Below are positions 46,066 through 58,005 of a stretch of 64,000 bases of DNA, one piece after another. The position numbers and the translations under genes were made by a program. Position 1 is the stretch's first letter; each line of letters starts with the position of its first letter. Origin of the DNA: Cryptomeria japonica. Its lineage: Eukaryota > Streptophyta > Pinopsida > Cupressales > Cupressaceae. Under the pieces are notes generated by a model. That model worked only from the letters and a program-made list of their open reading frames with translations. It was not told where the DNA came from and made no database searches. The DNA lies in assembly GCF_030272615.1 (NCBI RefSeq), contig NC_081409.1:22076260-22140259 (forward strand), read 5' to 3'.

Positions 46066-46900
46066 CATAAAATTGTTGAAGGCATTTTTATGTAATGGCA
46101 AATGAAGAGCATTTATAAGAGCATGATTGTAGAGAATATGAAGGGTCTGATTTAGAGGAGACAGTAAACTCTCTTATTGTAGGTGACAGCCAAAAGGGGG
46201 AAGCTACAATTGAACCATGTTAAGTTGCTACGAGTTGTAATGATGTTGCTATTGGGGACTAATAGATGGAGATTGCAACTGAGCCTCATTTGCGATTGCT
46301 TGTATATAAATCTAATTAGAACCACACTGAGTGTGGGTAAGTGTAAGTCCATCTTCTGGCTGGCTGAATCGCTCTGTGAAGGTCTCAGACACATAATAAA
46401 GCTGTTTTGAGTCTTGACAATAAATAAATCATGGAAGGAATTTGTTAACTTGAACAGACTGCTTTCCTTGTGAGTCAAGACTCAAAATGGTATTAATATG
46501 ATCTGCCCATTGATGAAAATATAGCCAAACATAGATCATCTGCATTCTCTCCCTTCAAACTAAAACACATAGAGCAAAACGAACTTATAGATCCCTTCTG
46601 AAAAACGCGAAGATGAAAACGCTGCCCGTCACATTCGTGTGCCGTCTCTCCCATGCGAAAATGTCCGGGTTGTTTTCGTGGGTCAAAACAATGTAAAGTG
46701 CAAATAAAAATTTAGGGTTTGTTTTTGCTTTTCACTTAAAAACGATTTCGACTTTTTCAATGACGATTTTTAAACGATTAAATCGCAATTTTTTCCAAAA
46801 ATTTTTGTAAAAATTGTGCCAAGTTTTTGCAAAAAATCAGCCACAAGATATACCATGATTCAATCGGAGCGACTTTTGAATTGGGAGAAATCGCAATTTT
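46066..46900. other. No gene seen
   Basis: Noncoding sequence between the truncated end of O and copy 7. Around 46600-46850 are AACGCGAAGATG and AAATCGCAATTTTT words. No boundary was recognised. Confidence 0.35.
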
Positions 46901-48740
46901 TAAATGTTTTGGTGATTTTTTCATCTATGGAAATAATAATGGCATTAGGAGAAGCATAATGAATTTTATTTCTTTCCTTTCTTCTGCCATTTCTTGGATA
47001 GGATTTAAAATCCTTTCTCTTGGCTTTGATATCTTCCTTCTTATTCTTGGGTCACTCTCACATGCTGCTGCAATATTTTCTTCTATGTGGATCCTCATCA
47101 TCACCACCCCCTTGGGTGTTCTGCTGTAAACTGATAGTTGAGGCTGAAATTCAAGGAACTGAGGATGAAGATGAACCTTCATGACTGTCATTATTCCTCC
47201 TAGAAGAGTTATTCTGCCTACAGGTCAGGTGGTTTTAGCTTCTGAAATCTTCTTCTCACCCATTCTTTTGTCCTTTTGATGATGTAAATAGTTCTCTCAT
47301 TCAAATCCTTTAATTCCTGAAGTGCCTAATTTATATAAGGTAGTCACAACACCTGGATCTTCTCAAAATAAAATGGATCAATCAAATCTGATCCATCATC
47401 CTCTATACTAATTACAACCCAACCCAACTTATAATCTATAGTCTGATTAACTGTGAGTCTTCCCAGAAATCCTCCATTGTTGGAAAATGATGATACCCTA
47501 GTCCGAGATTCAGATTTATTCTAACATACTCCTTACTGTCAAAAGGGAATCTTGCGCTGTAAGAATATAAACTAAGCTTGACAATAGAAATTTCAATATT
47601 TTGAGCATCTAATGAAGATCTACAATTATAATGACCAATGCCAATTGGGAAAGGAATGCCATTTTTTTGACTATCTCTTCATTTCTTGTTAACATGACCG
47701 ATTTGCCTGCAAACTTCAAACAACACAAGTTTATCATCCACCAGCCTGGGTAGCATGAAAGGACATCTGTCAAAACCCCCAATTCGAATATAGGTGAATC
47801 TCAGGGATTGGATAAAATAACTCCCAAACTATTGAACAAGAGCTGCTGCCTCTGGGGATATTCGGAGTCCAACATTTCCCTTAAGTTCCCTCACTGTGAG
47901 CCTTGTGAAGGCATCATTTACCCTACGGAAATGTTTGTAGCTCTACTCTAATTGTAATTGCAGGTAAAAGTTGTAAATTTGTGTTGTATCTTTATAGATA
48001 CCATGACTATTAAGCCCAGGCCAAGGCTTCATGCTTGCAGTAGCATATATGAGATATGACGACATGTGGAAAAGCTGATTAAACTCATACTGAGTCAATT
48101 GGTCATGAAGATTATTGCTAATAATTTCTCCCCAGTCAATATATCGATTGCCTAGACATATTGTGTTGATGAACAAATACATCAATTCTTGAAAGTTTTC
48201 TAAATTTTCATTACCCATTAACTTGTTCAAAAAAATCACCATGTTTGAAATATCTTCAACGAACTCTGATCTATGAAGTGTTCTAGGCAGCTGTGATTTA
48301 CCCCTCTTAGGTGTTGTTAACCAATGTTTGGCTATAGTATCAAGCACTGTGCTTTATTCTTGACAAAATACTTCTCAGCATATTCCTTGGTGATGTCTGC
48401 AAATTCATCCCTGACTGGCAAACTTGAAAAAGAATCCAAGAGACGTCAGGTCAAGCCTCACTACAAGTGTGCCGTCAACTGTTTTTATCTCCCTGGTTTC
48501 AAGATCATATGCTTTCATGCATTCCAAGACCAATTTTGGGCATTGAATGGCTAGTGGATGACCCACAGCATGTGCTAATCCATTTTCTAATACCTTCTGT
48601 GCTAATGGTGCCCTTCTTCCTTCTTCCATTGACTCCAAAAAATCCCGGATACTAACATGCCCCGATCTCGTGTCAAACATTTCAGGAAATGTGCATTCAA
48701 GGACTGAGACAAAATCATATTTCTGATACTTGTATATCAT
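46900..48740 (-). pseudogene. Copy 7: unnamed family protein, N-terminal and middle part
   Basis: Minus-strand family text begins at ATG 48738-48740 (MIYKYQKYDF). It has the signatures KVLENGLAHAVGHPLAIQCP, LVLECMKAYD, IDWGEIISNNLHDQL and HMSSYLIYATA, then RRVNDAFTRLTVRELKG and FTYIRIGGF, parallel to E1 FKKVNDAF and FTYLRIQGF. A TGTAG acceptor-like site lies upstream at about 48775. Several stops and shifts break it, and the C-terminal third is uncertain. This is the most diverged copy in the window. Confidence 0.55.
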
Positions 48741-48774
48741 TTTTGCCCTAAAACTTCAACACCAGCTACAAATA

Positions 48775-50233
48775 AAATGTGTTTGACTGAAAAAGAACTA
48801 CTTTGGACAATTTCTCATCTATCACCCCACTTTTACATAGCTTGCAATTGCTACAACTCGTGATCTGTCTCTTTGAGCATTCCATCAAACAATTTACTTT
48901 CTCTTTCTATGTCCACACAGTTCACACTAGTTAAACAGTTCAATTGCCTTGTCAATGCTTCCACATCTTGCATTTGCTTGGAATTCCTAAAGAATTTTCA
49001 ACAAATCCATTTTGTACGCCTCTTGCAAGCATTTCATTTCATTTCTTGAGATGACATCTGCTTAGGCATTCTCAAAAACAGTTCACATGCATTGTCTGTG
49101 CTTCCACAATTTGCATGCTTATCTAGCAAGGCGGTTGAAATTATACGTTTGATAAAAATTTCCTTATGTGCACTTTGGGGGATGACCATACGCTATTCTA
49201 AGCTCCCATTTTGATGCAGTGGTGGAGGAAATTGGCAAAGGTTGCCTGCCAATTGCATTTATATCAACATTTCAAAATACTTTTCAACAAATCATTTTGT
49301 GCAGACCCTGTCATCACATTCGCTTTAAAGTTTCTAAAGCATTTTCAACACATCCATAATCTGCATTCCGCTATCATTTCATTCAATGAGGTGACTTCTA
49401 TTTGAGGCGTTATGTCAAATAATTCATGGATTTCTGTCTATGACTCAACCCTGCACACTTGTAATACTCGATGGAGACCTCTGCATCAAGCTTTAATGAG
49501 TATTCATAACCTGCAGTATGGCTTGGTTTGGAGACTTGTCGTGCATTTGCTTGAAATGTTATTAAAATCTTTTCAAAAATCCATTTTGTGCTTTCATGTA
49601 GTCACTGCACAACATAGAATGACATATCTTAGAGGCATTTTGTCAAACAATAAGCACCTTATCTCTGCTCTACCTTCCTTTGAGGCATTATGTAAAACAG
49701 TTCTTGTGCATTGTATGGGCTTCCACATTAGCATGCGTGAGGAGGGTGCTGGTGAAGGTCACGAAGTATGGTTTTACGGCTGCCAACTACACTTAACTCA
49801 AAAGTTTTTGAAGCTGCATTTCTTTGAGGTGTTTTGTCAAACAATTCATACACATTGTCTATGCCTTAACCTTTTGCATGTGTATCTTGAGAGCATGCAA
49901 TCTGTTAAACAATTCACATGTAATATCTATGCACTTTAGCTCTTTTGACAACTTCAAAGCCATTTCCTATCAATACATTCCTTGGAAATGATATCTCTTT
50001 GGGCCGACTGTCAAACAGTTCACAGCTTTGTTGGCACTTCCACATTCATACACGTCTACCACAGCATCCCTCAACTATAATACATTACAAGAATTTCTTT
50101 ACACTTACCTATTGCATTTGTTTGAAAATCCTCAAAGCTTTTTCAACCAAATGCATTTTGTGCAAAACCTACAATCACTGCATTCCATGAGGAGGCATCT
50201 CTCTAAAGCTTTTGTAAAACAGTTATCCTAACT
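48775..50233 (-). repeat. Leader of copy 7: degenerate repeats
   Basis: Words such as TCAAACA(A/G)TTCACA, CATTGTC(T/A)ATGCTTCCAC, TTTTCAACAAATCCATTTTGTG and TTTGAGGCGTTATGTCAAA recur at a few hundred bp. No head motif is seen because the copia element starts at 50234. The frame near 49412-49939 is a by-product of the repeats. Confidence 0.5.
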
Positions 50234-50976
50234 TGTTAATGTGATAGCGTCGGTCAGAATCCTTGTGGGCCGACATAGACAATTAAATTGTCTATTTGGC
50301 CTTTCGGCCTTAGACAATTTAATTATACTGATCTGCCTTTATTTATCTATCTATTAATTATATGAAATGATACTAACACTTACACGATTTGTTAATGATT
50401 AATTAATTAGGCCAACTTGTAAGTCCGCCAAAACCTTTTCATTGAGACGTGTTCTTGTGAAGAAAACCGACCCTTGAGGAAGGGTCACTATCGTGGGATA
50501 TAAAAGGGAGTCTATATCTCCACCATTTGACATCGATGAGAAGTGAAAAGCAATACGTGTTCTACCTACAGCAGATTGTATTCACATAGCAGATCGGATT
50601 CATTCTTCAGCCACAACGAATACATTAGATGACCAAATATAAACCTTAAGCAGATCGAAGCATATACTTTCTACAGTATTTGTTCATACAGCAGTTCCTG
50701 ACATTCATCTACAGCAGATAGATCTCTATCTACAGCAGTTTGCAAGTCAATCAGGGAGGATCGACTTTGTTGCAGATCAGACTTTCTGTATATGTATTGT
50801 TGTCATATATCGCTTCAAGTGTGAAGTAAAATTCTTGTAAAGCCTATTGGGATAATTAAGATAATAAAGACATCTTTCATTACTGGGTTTCTCACATTCA
50901 AGAGGAAGGTTTTCCCAAGGTAATCTTTGTGCAATTGTGAAAATTTTGTTTATTTAAATCTGATCGAAATTTAACA
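50234..50976 (+). repeat. 5' LTR of the copia element
   Basis: Starts TGTTAATGTGATAG, ends TTTAACA. It contains palindromic GACAATTAAATTGTC, a TATAAAAGGGAG promoter at about 50500 and CAGCAGAT-type direct repeats in the R/U5 part. Confidence 0.9.
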
Positions 50977-50988
50977 TGGTATCAGAGC
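50977..50988 (+). promoter_or_regulatory. Primer-binding site
   Basis: TGGTATCAGAGC directly follows the 5' LTR. It is the usual initiator-Met tRNA complement of plant copia elements. Confidence 0.9.
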
Positions 50989-51072
50989 AGGCTTAAGAAA
51001 AGATCAGATTCATAGAAGCAGGGTTGTCCACCATTATTGCCTTCGAGTTTGATTACATCTATCATCGTCAAG

Positions 51073-54000
51073 ATGGTGAACGGACTTAAAGTTGAAGACA
51101 GACTTGAGGGTGCATCAAACTTCATCTCTTGGAAGTTTAGAGTTATGCTTGCCTTGGAGGAAAATGCACTAAATGAATTCGTGGAGAAAGTCGTACCGGA
51201 ACCAACTGAAGAGGATGAGAAGCTTCAATGGAAGAGAAAGAACACCAAAGCATAGAAAATGTTGGTTGACTCTGTGAAAGATCACATTGTGCTGATTATC
51301 TCCAAGTTGACGACAGCATATGACATGTTCAAGACATTAGAGGAGATACATGAGATCAACAACACGAGTCGAGCTCTTGCATTGAAGCAGCAACTTCACC
51401 ATATCAAGATGACGAAAGAAGAATCCATCATCTCATACTTCATGAGGATTACCGAATTGAGAGATCAACTCTCTACCATTGGACACACTATAGATAACAA
51501 AGAATTAACCATGTTGGCACTTAATGGTCTTCCTTCATCATGAGAGTCATTTATACAAGGAATAAGCGCAAGATCAAAACTCCCTAAGTTTGATCAATTG
51601 AAGACGGACTGCATTCAAGAAGAGTCAAGATTGGCTACAAGAGGCATCGGCCAAAGCTCTACAAATGAAGATATTCATGTTCTTGCCTCTCACTCCTCAA
51701 AGAAGAAGGGTAAGAAAGGACATTTCAAAAGGAAGAACGATAAGGAATCCAATGGTCCTCCTACATTCAAAAGAAGGAAAAATCTTTCAAAAGTCCAATG
51801 CTTTAGATGTAACAAATATGGTCACTACACTAAGGAATGTCCAACTAGGCCTATACCTCAAGCTTCCATTGTGGATGTTGGTGAAACTCTTACACAAAAG
51901 GATTCAGATGGATTCATATTCTATTCAGCCCTTTCAAGTAATGTGCCTACCGACCACAATACTTGGTTGATTGACAGTGGTGCATCTCGCCACATTACTG
52001 GATTTAGAGGATATCTAAATGATTTGGTAGAAAGAAATTCAAATGAGCAAGTGATCATTGGAGATGATACTAGTTACTCCGTGAAAGGAGTTGGGACCTC
52101 CTGTCTTCACCTAATTTCAAGGATTTCCTTGCAATTGAATGATGTACTATTCGTTCCGGGAATTAAGTGAAATCTGGTCTCCATATCAGCCTTGGAAGAC
52201 AAAGGATATCGAATTGCATTTGTAGATGGCAAAGTCCTTGCATGGCCAAAGAAATCAAACATCAAGATGGCTCAAGTCAATGGAGTTCGTCATGGATGTC
52301 TTTACAGACTTTGCACTCATCCTCCTCAAGCCTTACTTCATGACTCATCAAGTACTTGTGAGATTTGGCATAGGAGATTGGGTCACCTTCACTTTCGTGC
52401 ACTACCTACAATGGAGAAGATGGTTACAGGCCTTCCAAAACTCAACCAGGAGCATGAAGGAACTTGCAAAGGTTGCGCATTGGGTAAGAATACTAAAGGT
52501 ACATTTCATAGTAGTGAAAGTAGATCCAAATGTATTTTAGAGCTCATTCATTCAGATTTATGTGGTCCTATGTCTGTTGCGTCCCTTAGAGGTTTCTTGT
52601 ATTATGTTATTTTTATTGATGACTACTTGAGAAAGACTTGGACCTATTTCTTGAAGAGTAAAAAATCTGAAGAGGTACTTATGAGATTTAAGGAATTCAA
52701 AGCTCAAGTAGAGAACATATCCAGGAAGAGGATCAAAATATTGAGATCCGATAATGGAGGAGAGTACACCTCTGGTAACTTTCGTAATTTTTGCATTGAA
52801 GTTGGGATTAAGAGGGAGTTTTGTGTTCCCTATAATCCTCAACAGAATGGTGTAGCGGAAAGGAAAAATAGAACTATTGTGGAAGTAGCCAAAGCCATGA
52901 TCCATGATCAAAATCTTCAAACTTCTTTTTGGGTTAAGGCTTCTAGAACTGCTATCCATGTTCAAAATAGATGCCCTCGCCGTATTTTGGAGAATAAAAC
53001 ACCCAAAGAAGCATTCACAAGGGTGAAGCCGGATGTAAGTCATTTGAGGATCTTTGGTTGTCCAGTGTATATACATATACCCAAAGATAAAAGGACAAAG
53101 TTGGAACCTTCTGGCAAGAAGGGAATATTTATAGGCTATAGTGAAACATCAAAAGCCTAGAATCTATATTCCAGAGCAGAAATTGATTGAGTTGAGTAGG
53201 GATGTGACATTTGAAGAGGATATTGCATTCAGAGAATCCAAGGGCATCCATGAGATGGACAGTGAAGATCAAGAGCCTCCTCAAAATATGGAAGATGACC
53301 ATACTCCTAAGATTCAGAGGGAGACTCATGAACCTAAAGAAGATAATGATCCAAATGAGCCCTTGAAACCTATTGATGGGCCTACTGACATTGTGATTGG
53401 TAAGAAAAGACCTCTTTGGACGAGGAAAATGATGCAAGAGGCTGAAAGTTTTGCAGTCCCAAGAGGAACATTTAGAGAAAGTAAGAGACCTCATAAGTTC
53501 TCTAGCTATGTTGCATTGATGAGTCAAATCATTGAATCAGAACCTGCCAGTGTTGAGGAAGCTACTAGTCAACAGGTTTGGAAAGAATCCATGGCAGAAG
53601 AGTATCATCAATTCTAAAGAATGATGTTTGGGACATTGTACCTAGACCAGAAGGTAAATCTGTTGTTTCTTCAAAATGGCTCTTTAAGATCAAACATGTT
53701 GTTGATGGTAGTATTGAGAAATACAAGGCTAGGTTTGTGGCTAAAGGATTCTCTCAGAAGGAGGGAATCGACTATGAGGAAACCTTTGCTCCAGTTGCCC
53801 GATATACTTCAATCAGGACCATCATTGCTATTGCAGCATCTAAAGGATGGAAGATTCACCAAATGGATGTAAAGACGGCTTTTCTAAATGGTGTAATCGA
53901 AGAAAAAGTATATATTGAGCAAATTGAAGGATTTGTGGTACATGGGAAGGAGTCCCATGTTTTCCAGCTGAAGAAAGCATTGTATGGCCTTAAGCAGGCT

Positions 54001-55093
54001 CCACTTTTTTGGTACAAAAGGATTGATCGTTACCTAATAGGCTTGGGCTTCTCCAAGAATGATGCAGATTCAAACTTGTACTTCAAGGTAATTAATGGGG
54101 AAGCACTAATCCTAATTATTTATGTTGATGAGTTACTTATCACTGGAGAAGATCATCTTATTATCAAATGCAAGAAGGAGTTAGCTTTTTGAATTTGAGA
54201 TGAAGGATCTTGGTTTATTGCACTACTTCCTTGGGTTAGAAGTTTGGCAGAAATCTAGTGGGATCATTCTGAGTCAAGGGAAGTACACCATTAACATTTT
54301 AAAGAGATTTGGTATGATGGATTGTAAATCTATGTCCACTCCTATGGAGACCAACTTGCATAAGTTACGAGAGGTTGTAGCTATTTCAAATCTAGTGGAT
54401 TCTACACTATACAAGCAGATGATTGGATCCTTGATGTACCTAGTCAATACTAGACCAGATATTTGCTATGCAGTGAGTGCACTTAGCCAGTTCATGTGTG
54501 AACCAAAGCAAATACATCTATTTGCCGCAATACATATTCTGAGTTACTTGCGTGGCACAGTTGGATATGGCCCAAAATATTCTTCTGATATGGACTTGAA
54601 GCTGCATGGATACACTGATTCCGATTGGGCAAGGTGTGTCACTGATCGGAAGAGCACCTCTGGTTGTTGTTTTAGTTTGGGTTCTGCCATGATTTCTTGG
54701 TGTAGTAGGAAACAGTCTTCAATGGCACTAAGCTCTACAGAGGTTGAGTATATTGCAGCATGTGTGGGAGCATGAGAAGCAGTGTGGCTTCAGAAACTTC
54801 TTGCAGGATTGTTTGGGCAATCCTTAGAGCCTACAATTATCCATTGTGATAATCAAAGTTGTGTAAAGCTCTCTGTCAATCTTGTGTTTCACGACAGAAC
54901 AAAGCATGTGGAGATCAAGTATCACCATGTTAGAGACATGGTGGAAAGGAATGCCATTCAGTTGAGATACATTAGTACTGATGAGCAGACGGCAAACATT
55001 CTCACCAAGCCTCTCTCCATGTTAAAGTTTGTGTACTTTCGAGATAAGCTTGGTATGGTGGAGAATGAAGCCCTAGCTGAGATTGAGTCTTAG
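51073..55093 (+). pseudogene. Copia gag-pol polyprotein, broken
   Basis: Gag starts at ATG 51073 and has a CX2CX4HX4C knuckle (CFRCNKYGHYTKEC, 51799-51840). Protease has WLIDSGAS (about 51964). Integrase has the HHCC finger (HRRLGHLHF, CKGCALGK) and the acidic residues in HSDLCGP, RSDNGGEY and the ERKNR helix. RT has QMDVKTAFLNG and a YVDELL box at 54121, where YVDD is expected. RNase H has TDSDWA and LSSTEVEYIA. In-frame stops are at 51253, 51541, 52168 and 54773. Single-base shifts lie near 53158, 53610 and 54188. It therefore makes no functional polyprotein. The change to YVDE would itself be expected to harm polymerase activity. Confidence 0.92.
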
Positions 55094-55119
55094 CATCGTT
55101 GATCTATTTATTTATATTT

Positions 55120-55704
55120 CATACTAATGCATTTTCTCTTTGAGAGAGAAGTTTAAAATGTAAGCTCTTGTTAATGCATTTCTCTTTGAGAGAGATTTGA
55201 GGTGAAAGCACTTATTTCCACCCTCTGGGATGAGCCATGGTGGATCCACCCTTTGGGATGAGTTATGGTGGATGTCATGTGTGTGACACCATGACAACAT
55301 CACGTGAGAGAGTTTGTGATGATTTTCTTGTACTTGTGTGTTCACCCTCTAGGATGAGCCGTGGTGAATATCATTGTGAGGTGGCGACCTCACAATGATG
55401 AACACTTGTGCATTTTACCATCATTGTGAGGTGACGATCTCACAATAATGGTTGATATCACGATGAGGTGATATCTATTCTTACACCATCCATGGGAGAA
55501 GCCATGATGGTTGATATCACACTGAGGTGATATCTTTCCTTTCCACATATGGGAGTAGCCATAGTGGTCAAACATCATAATGAGGTGATATGTTATCATG
55601 TTGAGGTGATAAGCCTCCTTCATTCACATGAGAGTAGTCATTGTGTTAGTCATCATGATGAGGTGATGTGACTTGTAGAGATTGGGAAGGATTCCTCCCT
55701 AGCT
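55120..55704. repeat. Degenerate tandem repeats between pol and the PPT
   Basis: Two word families recur: CCCT(C/T)TGGGATGAG(C/T)CATGGTGG and CA(T/C)GATGAGGTGATAT(C/G). The second dominates 55390-55680, with about eight copies 25-60 bp apart. No frame is open through it. Confidence 0.75.
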
Positions 55705-55713
55705 AAGAGGGAG
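55705..55713 (+). promoter_or_regulatory. Polypurine tract
   Basis: AAGAGGGAG immediately precedes the TG of the 3' LTR; it would prime plus-strand synthesis. Confidence 0.8.
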
Positions 55714-56093
55714 TGTTAATGTGATAGTGTCGATCAAAATCCTTGTGGGCCAACATAGACAATTAAATTGTCTATTTGGCCTTTCAGCCTTAGACAATTT
55801 AATTATATCGATCTGCCTTTATTTATCTATCTATTAATTATATGAAATGATACTAACACTTATGTGATTTGTTAATGATTAATTAATTAGGCCGACTTGT
55901 AAGTCCACCAAAATCTTTTCATTGAGACGTGTTCTTGTGAAGAAAGCCGACCCTCAAGGAAGGGTCACTATTGTGGGATATAAAAGGGAGTCTATATCTC
56001 CTCCATTTGACATCGATGAGAAGTGAAAAGCAATACGTGTTCTACCTATAGCAGATTGTATTCACATAGCAGATCGGATTCATTCTTCAGCCA
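55714..56093 (+). repeat. 3' LTR of the copia element, truncated
   Basis: This matches the first 380 bp of the 5' LTR up to CATTCTTCAGCCA, then unrelated sequence begins. The last 363 bp are missing. Confidence 0.88.
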
Positions 56094-56470
56094 TGGCGGA
56101 TTCATTGTTTGAAGAGTCAACCTTCAAAGGATAATATGAGGGATACTTTTGACTTGGCACAAGACAGGCAAGTAGGTGAAGTGGACAAGCAACCAGCTCA
56201 AGCACGCAACCTAGTAGCTCAACTAGGCAACCAGGTAACTCAAGCACACAACCAAGTAGCTCAACCAGGTAACCATATAGCTCAAGTACACAACCACACA
56301 ACCAAGTAGCTCAAGTACACAACCAAGTAGCTCAACCAAGTAACTAAATAGCTGATGGATATTTGATGAATAATCAGCAGCTTGACTAGTATTTTGTTCC
56401 AATTCTCTTTTCAACAAACCTTTGACATCAATGACAAAATATCCAACAACACAGACCCAACTGATGGAGC
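56094..56470. repeat. Fragment of an LTR element with an 18-bp coding-type repeat
   Basis: At 56165-56345 the unit CAACCAAGTAGCTCAA, about 18 bp, is repeated and would encode N-Q-V-A-Q-type repeats. Near 56420 is TTGACATCAATGACAAAATA, the inverse complement of the LTR head at about 32430. The pair matches 32430-32665 in inverted orientation. Confidence 0.55.
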
Positions 56471-57191
56471 AGAAGAGCAACATAAAAGGAGAAGCATATA
56501 CAAGCCAATGTTTGTTTTGGTTTTTTGGCAACAATGTGAGCACGCCATAAGGGCATAAACAAGAATTTCCCTTTTGACTACTATTAGCAATCTGAGTAGG
56601 ATCCAAGGTTATAGGATAATAAAACCCAATTTGGAATCTCTCTACAAATATTTGTTGGTAAGGCAAAGTTGGATGTATTATGGGTGTGGCCCCTTTGCTA
56701 CATGAATTGATCCCAAAAAATAAAAGAAATTTTTAAAATTAGTTTCTAATATTTATTTAATGTTCAAATCTAAAACTAAATTAGTAAATAGTATAAAATT
56801 TTACTTGTAATATTGAAAATAATCTTTAAGTTTTCAGATTAAATTGACTTGTTTTTTAAATGATGTTAGAAAAAAATCAATTAAGACTGATTAAATATTT
56901 TTAATATATTAAAACTTTAATTTTAATATTTTTCTAAATATATTTTATATATATACCGCAACATTTTGAAGCATTTCACAGGGATTTTTTTTAAACTATA
57001 AATTGTGTTTAATTGTGCAACAATACCCTCTCTCAGCTTCGAATATCTTACCTTTAATATGAGAATAAATTGTAGAAACGGATAAAAAAGAGAAAAATTT
57101 GAATGCCAAATACATTAAAAATTCATGAAATGTTTATCCATAAAAAAAATGTTGCAGATATGAAGCATCAGGGCAGCAAATTAAAGGTTAC
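56471..57191. other. AT-rich sequence, probably intron 3 of the NDUFV2-type gene
   Basis: It follows the donor of exon 3 on the minus strand. I searched for the next expected block (VKEILSYYP / VIPLLDLAQQ in this family) and did not find it. Confidence 0.4.
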
Positions 57192-57623
57192 CCCTTCCTT
57201 GTTGGGCTTTGTAAACTCCCATTCCATATTCGTCTTGTTATTTGGAGAATCCATATGCTGTAACACAAGGTGCATCACAGAAACGATTATAATTGTTCCA
57301 AACAATTTAAAATTAAATTAAAAAATCTAAAATTTAAAATTTGATTATAACATTATTCATTTTTACTACAAAGAATGTATTAGGCATTTGCTTACATAAT
57401 TCAAGGCCGGTGAAAAATAGCGCAGCCCGAGACAAAACCTCCTCACATTCTGGGCAACCTGCAAGTTTAGTTTAGATTATTCATAAAATTACAACAAACT
57501 ACTAAAAAATTTCCAGTGAAATCTGTATTAATTGGTAGAATGTTAATTTACCGCTGCGCTGCCGGTTGCCTTTGCAAGCCCAAGCATCTTTGCCTTTTTC
57601 CGGAAGAGAGAAAATCTGCTCAT
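57192..57623 (-). CDS. NDUFV2: Mitochondrial complex I 24-kDa (NDUFV2) subunit, first three exons
   Basis: This is the N-terminal part of the 24-kDa iron-sulfur subunit of NADH:ubiquinone oxidoreductase, which sits in the matrix arm and carries the N1a 2Fe-2S cluster. Exon 1 is 57623-57552 (24 codons from ATG; basic presequence MSRFSLFRKKAKMLGLAKA). Exon 2 is 57458-57396 (21 codons ending YFSPALNY). Exon 3 is 57257-57192 (22 codons, HMDSPNNKTNMEWEFTKP then NKEG). Acceptors are TTGCAG and TTACAG; donors are GTAAAT, GTAAGC and GTAACC. All exons are phase 0. The join gives ALNYH-x-DSP-x-NK...WEF, the conserved start of the mature plant protein. The Cys ligands lie in later exons, which are not visible here. 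Either a very long intron follows or the gene is cut off. Frames and splice sites are intact. Confidence 0.8.
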
Positions 57624-57930
57624 GAGAAGGTAGAAGTAATTTCAGTAAACTTTGCCCGCCTTACTTTAAACCTAGACCAACATCAGTTCGAAGGGCAGAT
57701 CAGTTCCTAATGCGACTGGGAAACTATTGCCGTGCAATGTGAAGGTAAAAGATGAGGGTGTTTGATGACAGTATAGTTTGTTTGATGGTCTTTTTAATTT
57801 TATTTATTTATTTGTGAAATATAGTATTAGTAGATGTTGGTATTTTATTAGCACTTTATGAGGAGGAGGTGTAAGGGTTCTTTATAGAAAAATAAGGACC
57901 GTTAATAGTGTTGATAGAAGAGAGAGACGT
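57624..57930 (-). promoter_or_regulatory. Upstream region of the NDUFV2-type gene
   Basis: This is the 300 bp between the start codon and the LINE tail and should hold the core promoter. No clear TATA box is seen on the minus strand. A relict LINE insertion this close may have affected expression. Confidence 0.3.
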
Positions 57931-58005
57931 TGAATGAATGAATGAATGAAAGATTTTAATGACGTCTACGAGACTGATCAGTTTATGGGATCGAGGATAG
58001 CATTC

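Larger units (their letters stand above)
50234..56093 (+). mobile_element. Ty1/copia LTR retrotransposon, decayed, 3' LTR truncated
   Basis: The element has a 743-bp 5' LTR, a tRNA-iMet-type PBS, one gag-pol frame with several breaks, a repeat-rich spacer, a PPT and the first 380 bp of the 3' LTR. Domain order protease, integrase, RT, RNase H defines copia. By eye the shared 380 bp of the two LTRs differ at about 19 positions, nearly all transitions. TAACT precedes the 5' LTR; no matching duplication can be tested because the 3' end is lost. It interrupts the leader of copy 7. Confidence 0.9.

Noticed and set aside
46827-47129. Hydrophobic open frame on the plus strand
   Set aside because: It overlaps the minus-strand copy 7 relic, and its hydrophobic look comes from complementing charged codons.
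53158-54190. Programmed frameshifts in copia pol
   Set aside because: Three shifts plus four in-frame stops at non-canonical places fit random decay, not a programmed signal.
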